This document shows positions 22,324 to 29,811 of a stretch of 29,811 nucleotides of DNA, in pieces. Numbering within the stretch: the stretch's first letter is position 1; each line of letters starts with the position of its first letter. The stretch comes from Oscillibacter sp. CAG:241. Lineage in GTDB: Bacteria > Bacillota > Clostridia > Oscillospirales > Oscillospiraceae. The translations under genes were made by a program, and so were the position numbers. Below the pieces are notes generated by a model. It was not told the origin of the DNA. It was given only the letters and a program-made list of their open reading frames with translations, and did no database searches. The stretch spans positions 68,686 through 98,496 of the forward strand of contig FR884134.1 in assembly GCA_000435975.1 (NCBI GenBank). Reading direction: 5' to 3'.

Positions 22324-23151
22324 ATGGAAAAGCTGATTATCACCGCCGCTATCTGCGGCGCCGAGGTCACCAAGGCGCAGAATCCCGCCGTGCCCTACAC
22401 CGTGGAGGAGATGGTCCGCGAGGCCAAGTCCGCCTACGAGGCCGGCGCCGCCATTCTGCACATCCATGTCCGCGAGGACGACGGCACCCCCACCCAGGAC
22501 CGCGAGCGCTTCCGGGTGGTCATGGACGCCATCCGCAAGGAGCTGCCCGACGTCATCATGATCCCCTCCACCGGCGGCGCCACCGGCATGTCCCCCGAGG
22601 AGCGTCTGCAGCCCACCGAGCTGTTCCCCGAGATGGCCACGCTGGACTGCGGCACCTGCAACTTCGGCGACGAGGTGTTCGACAACACCATGCCCACCAT
22701 GCGTGCCTTCGGCAAGCGCATGCTGGAAAACAGCATCAAGCCCGAGTACGAGTGCTTCGAGCTGGGCCACATCGACACCATCCTTGGCATGGCCAAGAAG
22801 GGTGAGGTGCCTGCCCATCCCATGCAGTTCAACTTCGTCCTGGGCGTCCACGGCTGCACCCCCGCCACCGTGGAGAACCTGGCCTTCTTCGCCAGCAAGA
22901 TTCCCGCAGGCTCCACCTGGACCGTGTCCGGCGTGGGCCGGGCCGCCTGGACCATGGCGGCCGCTGCCATCGCCATGGGCGGCAACGTCCGCGTTGGCTT
23001 CGAGGACAACATCTATCTGGGCAAGGGCCAGAAGGCCGCGTCCAACGGCGAGCTGGTGGCCAAGGTGGTCCGCATCGCCAAGGAGCTGGGCCGCGAGATC
23101 GCCAACCCCGCCGAGGCTCGTGAGATCCTGAGCCTCAAGCCCCTGCAGTAA
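22324..23151 (+). CDS. kce: 3-keto-5-aminohexanoate cleavage enzyme
   Basis: A 275-residue member of the beta-keto acid cleavage (BKACE, formerly DUF849) family. It reacts 3-keto-5-aminohexanoate with acetyl-CoA to give acetoacetate and 3-aminobutyryl-CoA. The zinc-binding HIHVR motif has His46 and His48, and Glu227 in VGFEDNIYLGKG is the expected third ligand region; MIPSTGG forms the substrate-carboxylate strand. Length and layout are normal. It is the second gene of the riboswitch-controlled operon and lies between kal and kdd, which together define the lysine rather than another BKACE substrate. Confidence 0.95.
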   Translation: MEKLIITAAICGAEVTKAQNPAVPYTVEEMVREAKSAYEAGAAILHIHVREDDGTPTQDRERFRVVMDAIRKELPDVIMIPSTGGATGMSPEERLQPTELFPEMATLDCGTCNFGDEVFDNTMPTMRAFGKRMLENSIKPEYECFELGHIDTILGMAKKGEVPAHPMQFNFVLGVHGCTPATVENLAFFASKIPAGSTWTVSGVGRAAWTMAAAAIAMGGNVRVGFEDNIYLGKGQKAASNGELVAKVVRIAKELGREIANPAEAREILSLKPLQ

Positions 23152-23193
23152 GCGTAAACACAATTTTGATTTTTTTTAGGAGGATATTTAACA

Positions 23194-24246
23194 ATGGCTG
23201 AACTGAAAGGCAACAAGTACGGTACCCACCGCGTTATCGAGCCCAAGGGCGTTCTGACCCAGGCTGCTTGGAAGGTCGACAACGACATGTCCAAGGTCTA
23301 TTCCAACGAGATCGTCTGCGACGTCACCTCTCTGAACATCGACTCCGCTTCCTTCACCCAGATCTCCGACGCCTGCGGCGGCGACGAGAAGAAGATCGGC
23401 GAAATGATCCTGGGCATCGTCGCTGAGCGCGGCAAGCAGCAGAATCCTGTCACCGGTTCCGGCGGTATGTTCAAGGGCGTCGTCGCTCACATCGGCGAGG
23501 ACCTGAAGAAGAAGCCCGGCTTCGACCTGAAGGAAGGCGACAAGATCGTCTCCCTGGTCTCCCTGTCCATGACCCCCCTGAAGATCGATAAGATCCTGGC
23601 TATCCACAAGGATATCGACCGCGTTGACATCGTGGGTAAGGCCATCCTGTTCGAGTCCGCCCTGTATGCCAAGATGCCCGAGGATATGTCCGAGCCTCTG
23701 GCCCTGGCCGCCCTGGACGTGGCCGGTGCTCCCGCTCAGGCCCGCAAGCTGCCCAAGGAGGGCGACAGCGTTCTGATCCTGGGTGCCAACGGCAAGTCCG
23801 GCGTTCTGTGCGGCTGGGAAGCTATGAAGAAGGTCGGCCCCAACGGCAAGGTCGTGGGCGTTGTCCGCAATCCCAAGCAGGTTCCCGGTCTGCTGGAGCT
23901 GGGCGTTTACACCGATGTGATCGTGGCCGACTGCACCAAGCCCGTTGAGGTTATGGAGGCTGCTCTGGCTGCCAACGACGGCAAGGAGTACGATCTGTCC
24001 ATCTGCTGCGTGAACATTGAGTCCTGCGAGATGTCCGCCATTCTGCCCGTCCACGATGACGGTCTGGTGTACTTCTTCTCCATGGCTACCTCCTTCACCA
24101 AGGCTGCCCTGGGCGCCGAGGGTATCGGCAAGGACGTCACCATGATCATCGGCAATGGCTACACCAAGAACCATGCCCAGATCACCCTGGACGTGCTGCG
24201 CGAGAACCCCAAGCTGCGTAAGCTGTTCGACGAGAAGTACTGCTAA
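23194..24246 (+). CDS. kdd: L-erythro-3,5-diaminohexanoate dehydrogenase
   Basis: A 350-residue oxidoreductase that deaminates 3,5-diaminohexanoate to 3-keto-5-aminohexanoate, with NAD+ or NADP+ as acceptor. The N-terminus ELKGNKYGTHRVIEPKGVLTQAAWK is characteristic of Kdd. The nucleotide-binding turn is GANGKSG with glycines at 197, 200 and 203 (VLILGANGKSG), in an otherwise zinc-less medium-chain-like fold. An AGGAGG ribosome binding site precedes the start by about 10 bases. The codon choice (many CTG, GGC, AAG, GTT) resembles the other lysine genes and suggests high expression. A 97-base gap with a hairpin separates it from kamA. Confidence 0.95.
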   Translation: MAELKGNKYGTHRVIEPKGVLTQAAWKVDNDMSKVYSNEIVCDVTSLNIDSASFTQISDACGGDEKKIGEMILGIVAERGKQQNPVTGSGGMFKGVVAHIGEDLKKKPGFDLKEGDKIVSLVSLSMTPLKIDKILAIHKDIDRVDIVGKAILFESALYAKMPEDMSEPLALAALDVAGAPAQARKLPKEGDSVLILGANGKSGVLCGWEAMKKVGPNGKVVGVVRNPKQVPGLLELGVYTDVIVADCTKPVEVMEAALAANDGKEYDLSICCVNIESCEMSAILPVHDDGLVYFFSMATSFTKAALGAEGIGKDVTMIIGNGYTKNHAQITLDVLRENPKLRKLFDEKYC

Positions 24247-24262
24247 ACGAAGTTATGCGAGT

Positions 24263-24292
24263 GCAGGGCGGCCGGGTCTCTGGCCTCCCTGC
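24263..24292 (+). other. Hairpin between kdd and kamA
   Basis: GCAGGGCGGCC (24263-24273) and GGCCTCCCTGC (24282-24292) pair with one mismatch around an 8-base loop. There is no U tract. It may protect the upstream mRNA end or mark a processing site. Confidence 0.5.
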
Positions 24293-24343
24293 CTTCGCCC
24301 TATCCATCTATTTGGAATCCATTCTTATTAAGGAGATACGAAT

Positions 24344-25594
24344 ATGAAGACTCGCAATGGTCTGTTCGCCGATGTCCCCGAAAATCTGTGGAATGACTGG
24401 CATTGGCAGGTTGCCAACCGCGCCGAGACGGTTGAGGATCTGAAGAAGTACATGAACCTGACCCCCGACGAGGAGGAGGGTGTCCGCAAGACCCTGGGCA
24501 AGCTGCGCATGGCCGTGACCCCCTACTACCTGTCCCTGATCGACCTGGACGATCCCTTTGATCCCATCCGCAAGATGGCCATCCCCCGGGCTGAGGAGCT
24601 GGAGTATGCCGACTATGAGGATGCCGATCCCCTGCACGAGGATACCGACTCCCCCACCCCCGGCCTGACCCATCGCTATCCTGACCGGGTGCTGCTGCTG
24701 ATCACCGACCAGTGCTCCATGTACTGCCGTCACTGCACCCGCCGCCGTTTTGCCGGTCAGAATGACTGCGAGGTGCCTATGGCCCAGATCGACAAGTGCA
24801 TCGATTATGTGGCCGCTCATCCCGAGGTCCGTGACGTCCTGCTGTCCGGCGGTGACTGTCTGATGGTCTCCGATGAGAACCTGGAGTACATCATCAAGCG
24901 CCTGCGCGCCATCCCCCACGTGGAGATCGTCCGTCTGGGCTCCCGCACCCCCGTGGTGTGCCCCCAGCGTATCACCCCCGAGCTGTGCGCCATGCTGCGT
25001 AAGTATCATCCCATCTGGCTGAACACCCACTTCAACACCCCCAAGGAGTTCACTGATGAGGCCGCCAAGGCCTGCGCTATGCTGGCCGATGCCGGTATCC
25101 CCCTGGGCAACCAGTCCGTGCTGCTGGCCGGTGTCAACGACTGCTCCCATGTGATGATGGAGCTGGTCCACGGCCTGGTCAAGATGCGTGTGCGTCCCTA
25201 CTACATCTATGCCTGCGATCCTTCCCTGGGCCTGAGCCACTTCCGCACTCCCGTGTCCAAGGGCATCGAGATCATGGAGGCTCTGCGCGGCCATACCTCC
25301 GGCTACTGCATCCCCACCTTCGTGGTGGACGCTCCCGGCGGCGGCGGCAAGACCCCTGTTATGCCCAACTACCTGATCTCCGAGACTCCCCGGAAGGTTA
25401 TCCTGCGTAACTTCGAGGGCGTCATCACCTCCTACACCCAGCCCGAGCACTATGTCCAGGATTGCCACTGCGACGTCTGCACCGGCAAGAAGAAGGTGGA
25501 GAAGACCGGCGTGGCATGGGTCGCCGAGGGCACCAAGCAGCGCTATCTGGAGCCCACCAAGCTGCTGCGCAACGAGCGTCACGTGAAGAAATAA
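24344..25594 (+). CDS. kamA: L-lysine 2,3-aminomutase
   Basis: A 416-residue radical SAM enzyme that shifts the alpha-amino group of lysine to carbon 3, giving L-beta-lysine, with PLP and a [4Fe-4S] cluster. The cluster motif CSMYCRHC has cysteines at 124, 128 and 131. The PLP lysine is at 336 in PGGGGKTPVMPNY. The C-terminal CHCDVC supplies zinc-binding cysteines for dimer contact. Residue numbers match the clostridial enzyme almost one to one. AAGGAG precedes the ATG by about 9 bases. First step of the pathway, though fourth in gene order. Confidence 0.97.
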   Translation: MKTRNGLFADVPENLWNDWHWQVANRAETVEDLKKYMNLTPDEEEGVRKTLGKLRMAVTPYYLSLIDLDDPFDPIRKMAIPRAEELEYADYEDADPLHEDTDSPTPGLTHRYPDRVLLLITDQCSMYCRHCTRRRFAGQNDCEVPMAQIDKCIDYVAAHPEVRDVLLSGGDCLMVSDENLEYIIKRLRAIPHVEIVRLGSRTPVVCPQRITPELCAMLRKYHPIWLNTHFNTPKEFTDEAAKACAMLADAGIPLGNQSVLLAGVNDCSHVMMELVHGLVKMRVRPYYIYACDPSLGLSHFRTPVSKGIEIMEALRGHTSGYCIPTFVVDAPGGGGKTPVMPNYLISETPRKVILRNFEGVITSYTQPEHYVQDCHCDVCTGKKKVEKTGVAWVAEGTKQRYLEPTKLLRNERHVKK

Positions 25595-25605
25595 GAGGTA
25601 ATACT

Positions 25606-27168
25606 ATGGAAAGCAAACTCGGCTTGAATATGGAGCTGGTCAACCAGGCCCGCCAGTCCGCTGCCCATGTGGCAGACGACACCCAGCGGTTCATTGACCA
25701 GCACACCACGGTCACCGTGGAGCGCGCGGTTTGCCGCCTGCTGGGCATTGACGGCGTCAATGATATGGACGTTCCCCTGCCCAACGTGGTGGTGGACCAC
25801 ATGATGGCTACGTCCTTCCTGCCTATGGGCGCGGCGTGGGCCATCGGCAACGCTATGATCGAGACCGGCAAGGATCCCCAGGCCGTGGCTGAGGCCATCG
25901 ACAAGGGCGAGCTGGACCTGTCCAAGGTTCCCGCTCACTCCGACGAGGAGATCCGCGCCGCCATCGCTCCCGTGGTCAACGCCACCGTGGAGCGCATCAA
26001 CAAGAACGTTGCCAAGCGCAATGCGTATCTGAAGGAGTGGGGCGACAAGGAAGGCCCCTACCTGTACATCATCGTGGCCACCGGTAATATCTACGAGGAT
26101 ATTATCCAGGCCAAGGCCGGTGCCAAGCAGGGCGCCGACATCATCGCCGTCATCCGTACCACCGGCCAGTCCCTGCTGGACTATGTGCCTTACGGCGCCA
26201 CCACCGAGGGCTTCGGCGGCACCTATGCCACCCAGGAGAACTTCCGCCTGATGCGTGCGGCTCTGGACGAGGTGGGCGAGGAGCAGCACCGCTACATCCG
26301 GCTGTGCAACTACTGCTCCGGTCTGTGCATGCCCGAGATTGCCGCCATGGGCGCTCTGGAGCGTCTGGACGTGATGCTGAACGACGCCCTGTACGGCATT
26401 CTGTTCCGCGACATCAACATGCAGCGCACCATCGTGGACCAGTATTTCTCCCGTGTCATCAACGGCTATGCCGGCGTGATCATCAACACCGGCGAGGACA
26501 ACTATCTGACCACCGACGACGCCATCACCGCCGCCCACACCGTTCTGGCCTCCCAGTTCCTGAACGAGGCCTTTGCCAAGGACGCCGGTATGCGTGAGGA
26601 GCAGATGGGTCTGGGCCATGCCTTTGAAATGGACCCCGCCGTGGAGAACACCTTCCTCTACGAGCTGGCTCAGGCGCAGATGGCCCGCGAGATCTTCCCC
26701 AACGCCCCGCTGAAGTACATGCCGCCCACGAAGTTCATGACCGGCAATATCTTCCGCGGCCACATCCAGGATGCCCTGTTCAACATGGTGACCATCCTCA
26801 CCAACCAGCGGCTGTGCCTGCTGGGCATGATGACCGAGGCCATCCACACCCCGTTCATGTCCGACCGCGCCCTGTCCATCGAGAATGCGCAGTATATCTT
26901 CCGCACCATGAAGGATCTGGGCAGCGAGCTGACCTATAAGGAGAACGGCATCATCCGCAACCGCGCCAACGAGGTGCTGACCAAGGCCACCGATCTGCTG
27001 AAGGAGATCGAGAAGCTGGGCCTGTTCACCACCATTGAAAAGGGTATCTTCGCCGATGTCAAGCGTCCTAAGGACGGCGGCAAGGGCCTGGCCGGTGTTG
27101 TGGTCAAGGACGACAAATACTTCAATCCCTTTGTTGAAGTCATGAAAGGGAAGGTGGCAGCAGAATGA
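25606..27168 (+). CDS. kamD: Beta-lysine 5,6-aminomutase, alpha subunit
   Basis: A 520-residue subunit of the adenosylcobalamin- and PLP-dependent enzyme that moves the terminal amino group of beta-lysine from carbon 6 to carbon 5. It begins MESKLGLNMELVNQARQSA and holds the barrel that covers cobalamin and PLP; EEQHRYIRLCNYCSGLCMPEIAAMG is a highly recognisable block of the D-alpha-lysine/beta-lysine mutase family. I set the start at 25606, 11 bases after kamA, with AAGAGGT upstream; the open frame before it overlaps kamA. The stop overlaps the kamE start (ATGA), which fits a fixed alpha-to-beta ratio. Confidence 0.96.
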   Translation: MESKLGLNMELVNQARQSAAHVADDTQRFIDQHTTVTVERAVCRLLGIDGVNDMDVPLPNVVVDHMMATSFLPMGAAWAIGNAMIETGKDPQAVAEAIDKGELDLSKVPAHSDEEIRAAIAPVVNATVERINKNVAKRNAYLKEWGDKEGPYLYIIVATGNIYEDIIQAKAGAKQGADIIAVIRTTGQSLLDYVPYGATTEGFGGTYATQENFRLMRAALDEVGEEQHRYIRLCNYCSGLCMPEIAAMGALERLDVMLNDALYGILFRDINMQRTIVDQYFSRVINGYAGVIINTGEDNYLTTDDAITAAHTVLASQFLNEAFAKDAGMREEQMGLGHAFEMDPAVENTFLYELAQAQMAREIFPNAPLKYMPPTKFMTGNIFRGHIQDALFNMVTILTNQRLCLLGMMTEAIHTPFMSDRALSIENAQYIFRTMKDLGSELTYKENGIIRNRANEVLTKATDLLKEIEKLGLFTTIEKGIFADVKRPKDGGKGLAGVVVKDDKYFNPFVEVMKGKVAAE

Positions 27169-27953
27169 GCAGCGGACTGTATAACACCCATAAGATCGAT
27201 TTCGATACCACCCTGGACCTGACCCGTCTGAAGCCCTACGGCGACACCATGAACGACGGTAAGGTGCAGACCAGCTTCACCCTGCCCATCAAGGACGACG
27301 AACGCGGCGAGGAAGCTGCCCGTCAGATCGCCAAGAAAATGGGTCTGGACGAGCCCAATGTGGCTTACCACGCCCCCCTGGACAAGGAGTTCACCTTCTA
27401 TGTGGTCTACGGCAGCTGCGTCCACTCCGTAAACTATGAGGATATCCATGTAATCACCGTGGAGTCCGACGTCATGAGCATGGAAGACACCAATGACTAC
27501 ATCCGCGAGCATATCGGCCGCAAGGTCGTTATGGTGGGTGCGTCTACCGGTACCGACGCCCACACCGTGGGCATCGACGCCATCATGAACCGCAAGGGCT
27601 TTGCCGGTCATTACGGCCTGGAACGCTACGAGATGATCGAGGCGTACAACCTGGGCTCCCAGGTTCCCAACGAGGAGTTCATCAAGAAGGCCCTGGAGCT
27701 GCACGCTGACGTGCTGCTGGTGTCCCAGACCGTGACCCAGAAGGACGTCCACATCCAGAACCTCACCAACCTCATCGAGCTGCTGGAGGCCGAGGGCCTG
27801 CGCGACAAGTTCGTTGTTTGCTGCGGCGGTCCCCGTATCACCCATGAGCTGGCCAAGGAGCTGGGCTATGACGCCGGCTTCGGTGCCGGCAAGTATGCCG
27901 ACGACGTGGCTTCCTTCGCTGTGACCGAGATGGTCAAGCGTGGCATGAAGTAA
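27165..27953 (+). CDS. kamE: Beta-lysine 5,6-aminomutase, beta subunit
   Basis: A 262-residue subunit that carries the Rossmann-like B12-binding domain and holds PLP. The cobalamin motif DAHTVG places the cobalt ligand histidine at residue 133, and the PLP-binding lysine falls at 144 in NRKGFAGHYGLERYE, the same numbers as in the known enzyme. LLVSQTVTQKDVH gives the later S-x-T part of the B12 motif, and FVVCCGGPRITHELAKELGYDAGFG the final strand and loop. It overlaps kamD by four bases. A hairpin follows it, and the CoA transferase genes start 234 bases later from their own promoter. Confidence 0.97.
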   Translation: MSSGLYNTHKIDFDTTLDLTRLKPYGDTMNDGKVQTSFTLPIKDDERGEEAARQIAKKMGLDEPNVAYHAPLDKEFTFYVVYGSCVHSVNYEDIHVITVESDVMSMEDTNDYIREHIGRKVVMVGASTGTDAHTVGIDAIMNRKGFAGHYGLERYEMIEAYNLGSQVPNEEFIKKALELHADVLLVSQTVTQKDVHIQNLTNLIELLEAEGLRDKFVVCCGGPRITHELAKELGYDAGFGAGKYADDVASFAVTEMVKRGMK

Positions 27954-27967
27954 AATTTACCCTTACG

Positions 27968-27998
27968 CCAGACGGCCACTGTTGCGGTGGCCGTCTGG
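27968..27998 (+). terminator. Hairpin after kamE
   Basis: A perfect 12-bp stem (27968-27979 with 27987-27998) with a 7-base loop ends the operon. It is GC-rich but has no U tract, so some read-through into atoDA is possible. Confidence 0.7.
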
Positions 27999-28092
27999 TC
28001 GTGTCTCCAAATATCCGTTTTTCACATTTCGTACAGTATGACTGTTTCGACGGTGAATCTGTTCATTTGTGAAAAAGTTATCCAATCTTCTC

Positions 28093-28153
28093 TTGTATTT
28101 TCCCGCCAACAGTGCTATGATTATAAATGAGAAAATAGAAGGGATTCTATTTT
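28093..28153 (+). promoter_or_regulatory. atoDA promoter and 5'-end hairpin
   Basis: TTGTAT (28093-28098), a 17-base spacer and TATGAT (28116-28121). A perfect 9-bp AT-rich hairpin with a GGGA loop (28132-28140 with 28145-28153) would form at the very start of the transcript, before the AAGGAGG ribosome binding site. Such 5' hairpins often protect mRNA; it is too near the start to work well as a terminator. Confidence 0.6.
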
Positions 28154-28187
28154 TTGGGAGAACGACAAATAACAAGGAGGAACTGAA

Positions 28188-28880
28188 ATGGCAAAGAAAC
28201 CTGTTATCACTGCCAAAGAGGCAGCGGCTATGATCCCCAACGGCGCCACCATTATGTGCGGCGGCTTCCTGGCCTGCGGCCAGGCCAGAGCAATCGTCAA
28301 GGAGCTGGTAGCTCTGGGCACCAAGGACCTGACCTTAATCGCCAACGATATGGGCCGCGCAGTGGGCCCCCAGGGCGAAGAGTTCTTCGGTATCGCGGAG
28401 CTGATCCACAATCATCAGGTCAAGCGCGTTATCGCCACTCACGTTGGCATGACCCCCGAGGTCGGCCAGCAGCACACCGAGGGCACTCTGGAGGTCAATC
28501 TGCTGCCCCAGGGCACCCTGGCTGAGTGCATTCGCGCCGCCGGCGCCGGCCTCGGCGGTGTGCTGACCCCCGTGGGCATCGACACCCTGGTGGAGGAGAG
28601 CCCCTTCTGCCTGGGCCGCAAGACCGTTGATGGCAAGGACTATCTGCTGATGAAGCCCATCCATGCGGACTTCGCCCTGCTGGGCACCTATAAGTGCGAC
28701 GAGTTCGGTAACTGCTGGTACAAGGGCACCATGCGCAACTTCAACGTTGTCATGGCCACTGCCGCCGATACCGTTATCGCCGAGACCGAGTATCTGGTTC
28801 CCGTGGGCGAGATCGAGCCCGAGAATATCCACACCTATGGTATGTGTGTTGACTACATCGTGGAAGGAGAAAGAAAGTAA
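28188..28880 (+). CDS. atoD: Butyryl-CoA:acetoacetate CoA-transferase, alpha subunit
   Basis: A 230-residue 3-oxoacid CoA-transferase A subunit. The glycine-rich GATIMCGGFLACGQARAIVKEL near the N-terminus and the VNLLPQGTLAECIRAAGAGLGGVLTPVG block are typical of the AtoD/ScoA family. With AtoA it moves CoA between butyryl-CoA and acetoacetate; in lysine fermenters this releases butyrate and returns acetoacetyl-CoA to the butyrate pathway. The strict substrate is inferred from the lysine genes next to it. A CAAGGAGG ribosome binding site lies about 9 bases upstream. Its TAA shares one base with the atoA ATG. Confidence 0.93.
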   Translation: MAKKPVITAKEAAAMIPNGATIMCGGFLACGQARAIVKELVALGTKDLTLIANDMGRAVGPQGEEFFGIAELIHNHQVKRVIATHVGMTPEVGQQHTEGTLEVNLLPQGTLAECIRAAGAGLGGVLTPVGIDTLVEESPFCLGRKTVDGKDYLLMKPIHADFALLGTYKCDEFGNCWYKGTMRNFNVVMATAADTVIAETEYLVPVGEIEPENIHTYGMCVDYIVEGERK

Positions 28881-29548
28881 TGGAAAAGAGCGAGATCAAA
28901 GGCTTTATCGCCAAGCGCTGTGCCAAAGAGCTGAAGAACGGCGACGTTGTCAACCTGGGTATCGGTCTGCCTACCCTGATCCCCAACTATCTGCCCAAGG
29001 ATGTGGAGCTGATCATCCATGCTGAGCTGGGTATCGTCTCCGCCGGTAAGTCCCCCAAGGAAGGCGACGCCAACTATGATCCCTACCACGTGGTGGACGC
29101 CGGTGGTTCTCCCTCCTCCGTGGCTTTCGGCGGCGGTTTCATCGACTCCGCTTCCAACTTCGGTCTGATCCGCGGCGGTCACGTGGATGCCTGCTTCCTG
29201 GGCGCTCTGGAAGTGGATGCCCAGGGCAACCTGGCCAACTGGATCATCCCCGGCAAGAAGATGCCCGGCATGGGCGGCGCCATGGACCTGTGCGTCGGTG
29301 CCCGCAAGTGCATCGTCTGCATGGAGCACACCGCTAAGGGCAACCCCAAGATCTTTGAGAAGTGCCGTCTGCCCCTGACCGCTTCCCACTGCGTCAACAA
29401 GATCATCACCGAGATGTGCGTGCTGGAAGTCACCGAGAACGGCCTGGTCATGACCGAGATCAATCCCGAGTTCACCGTCGAGCAGGTGAAGGCTGCCACC
29501 GCTGCCCCCATCACCGTCGCCGAGAACCTGAAGTCCATGATCGACTGA
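28880..29548 (+). CDS. atoA: Butyryl-CoA:acetoacetate CoA-transferase, beta subunit
   Basis: A 222-residue 3-oxoacid CoA-transferase B subunit. The catalytic glutamate that forms the enzyme-CoA thioester is expected at Glu49 in IIHAELGIVSAG, the counterpart of the usual SENG motif; the Leu in place of Asn after it matches the variants seen in lysine-linked transferases as far as I recall. VNLGIGLPTLIPNYLP and DAGGSPSSVAFGGGFIDSA are further family blocks. Overlap with atoD by one base implies coupled translation. Three stacked hairpins follow the gene. Confidence 0.93.
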   Translation: MEKSEIKGFIAKRCAKELKNGDVVNLGIGLPTLIPNYLPKDVELIIHAELGIVSAGKSPKEGDANYDPYHVVDAGGSPSSVAFGGGFIDSASNFGLIRGGHVDACFLGALEVDAQGNLANWIIPGKKMPGMGGAMDLCVGARKCIVCMEHTAKGNPKIFEKCRLPLTASHCVNKIITEMCVLEVTENGLVMTEINPEFTVEQVKAATAAPITVAENLKSMID

Positions 29549-29579
29549 GCTTCCTGCCAGTCAGCTGCATTTCATTAAG

Positions 29580-29609
29580 AACGCCCCGATGTCACGGCAT
29601 CGGGGCGTT
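29580..29609. terminator. First hairpin after atoA
   Basis: A perfect 12-bp stem (AACGCCCCGATG with CATCGGGGCGTT, 29580-29591 and 29598-29609). It is the likely end of the atoDA transcript, though with only a short T stretch. Confidence 0.7.
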
Positions 29610-29650
29610 CAGCTTGTCAAAAAAGGGCGGCGTCCTTTTTTGACAAGCTG
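29610..29650. repeat. 17-bp inverted repeat, possible interspersed element or terminator
   Basis: CAGCTTGTCAAAAAAGG (29610-29626) and its exact complement (29634-29650) enclose a 7-base GC loop. The A6/T6 tracts lie inside the stem rather than after it. Its compact form, with CAGCTTGTC ends, suggests a small element that may recur in the genome. Confidence 0.65.
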
Positions 29651-29678
29651 AGGCCCGCAGGCGAAAGCCTGCGGGCCT
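29651..29678. terminator. Third hairpin, GAAA tetraloop
   Basis: A perfect 12-bp stem (29651-29662 with 29667-29678) is capped by GAAA, a stable GNRA loop. It directly abuts the previous repeat and may end the minus-strand gene to the right. Confidence 0.65.
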
Positions 29679-29706
29679 GTGTTATGCTGCGATAATCTGA
29701 TAAGCC

Positions 29707-29811
29707 TTACCCGTTGGGCAGGGACTTCACGGTGACGGTAGTATGAGCCACCAGCTTGTTCCCGGCATAAACGTGGATGAAGTAGGTGCCGGTGCTGTTG
29801 TGCTTGGCCAG
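29707..29811 (-). CDS. 3' end of a surface protein with a GBS Bsp-like repeat (partial)
   Basis: Only the last 34 codons are inside the window: the minus-strand frame is open from the right edge and ends at the TAA at 29707-29709. The fragment contains STGTYFIHVYAGNKLVAHT, which fits the 'H..TGTYxIHVYA' pattern of the GBS Bsp-like repeat found in secreted, wall-associated proteins of Firmicutes. The protein then ends in VTVKSLPNG without a sorting signal. Its enzymatic or binding function cannot be known from this piece. It converges on atoA across three hairpins. Confidence 0.6.
   Translation of the reverse strand: MAKHNSTGTYFIHVYAGNKLVAHTTVTVKSLPNG

Noticed and set aside
25462..25605. N-terminal extension of KamD
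   Set aside because: It overlaps the end of kamA in another frame; the start at 25606 has its own ribosome binding site and a matching family N-terminus.
1..29811. CRISPR arrays, tRNA or rRNA genes, insertion sequences, phage genes
   Set aside because: I saw no repeat-spacer pattern, no cloverleaf-type sequence, no transposase or integrase and no phage genes. The window reads as ordinary chromosome with metabolic loci.

Overview
The window looks like a stretch of chromosome from a GC-rich, amino-acid-fermenting, butyrate-producing member of the Clostridia, most like the Oscillospiraceae (Flavonifractor / Intestinimonas / Oscillibacter group). The reasons are: AGGAGG-type ribosome binding sites, near-consensus sigma-A promoters with 17-bp spacers, a T-box leader before leuS, a lysine (L-box) riboswitch, a ribosomal protein S21 gene, and a complete clostridial lysine-to-butyrate pathway. 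Genus-level placement is inference from gene content only.

Bases 1-10.6 kb are mostly housekeeping: the 3' part of a degenerate GH18-like gene, rpsU, leuS with its T-box, trpS (divergent from leuS), a PucR/CdaR-type regulator, an RsuA/RluB-type pseudouridine synthase, a DUF4830-like exported protein, an MFS transporter, and a pair of P-loop kinase-like genes (PRK/uridine-kinase-like and cytidylate-kinase-like).

Bases 10.6-17.1 kb hold a five-gene minus-strand histidine utilisation operon transcribed hutU-hutI-hutH-ftcD-fchA behind one consensus promoter. Histidine goes to urocanate, imidazolonepropionate, formiminoglutamate, then glutamate, with the formimino group passed to tetrahydrofolate and deaminated. 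A membrane-anchored polysaccharide deacetylase with Ig-like repeats follows on the plus strand.

Bases 19.0-29.5 kb hold the lysine fermentation locus in three transcription units. The first is a P-loop protein plus a short MutS-like ATPase (kamB/kamC-type). The second is kal-kce-kdd-kamA-kamD-kamE. The third is atoD-atoA. Together they convert lysine through beta-lysine, 3,5-diaminohexanoate and 3-keto-5-aminohexanoate, then, with acetyl-CoA, to acetoacetate and 3-aminobutyryl-CoA; these yield crotonyl-CoA, ammonia and, after the CoA transferase step, butyrate. The central unit is preceded by a lysine riboswitch whose closing helix P1 shares its 3' strand with the 5' arm of an intrinsic terminator. 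This predicts that lysine turns the operon ON, the reverse of the usual biosynthetic L-box. A Crp/Fnr-type palindrome lies just upstream of the promoter.

The window ends with three stacked hairpins and the 3' end of a minus-strand surface-protein gene with a GBS Bsp-like repeat. All calls are from reading the sequence; no database search was run.
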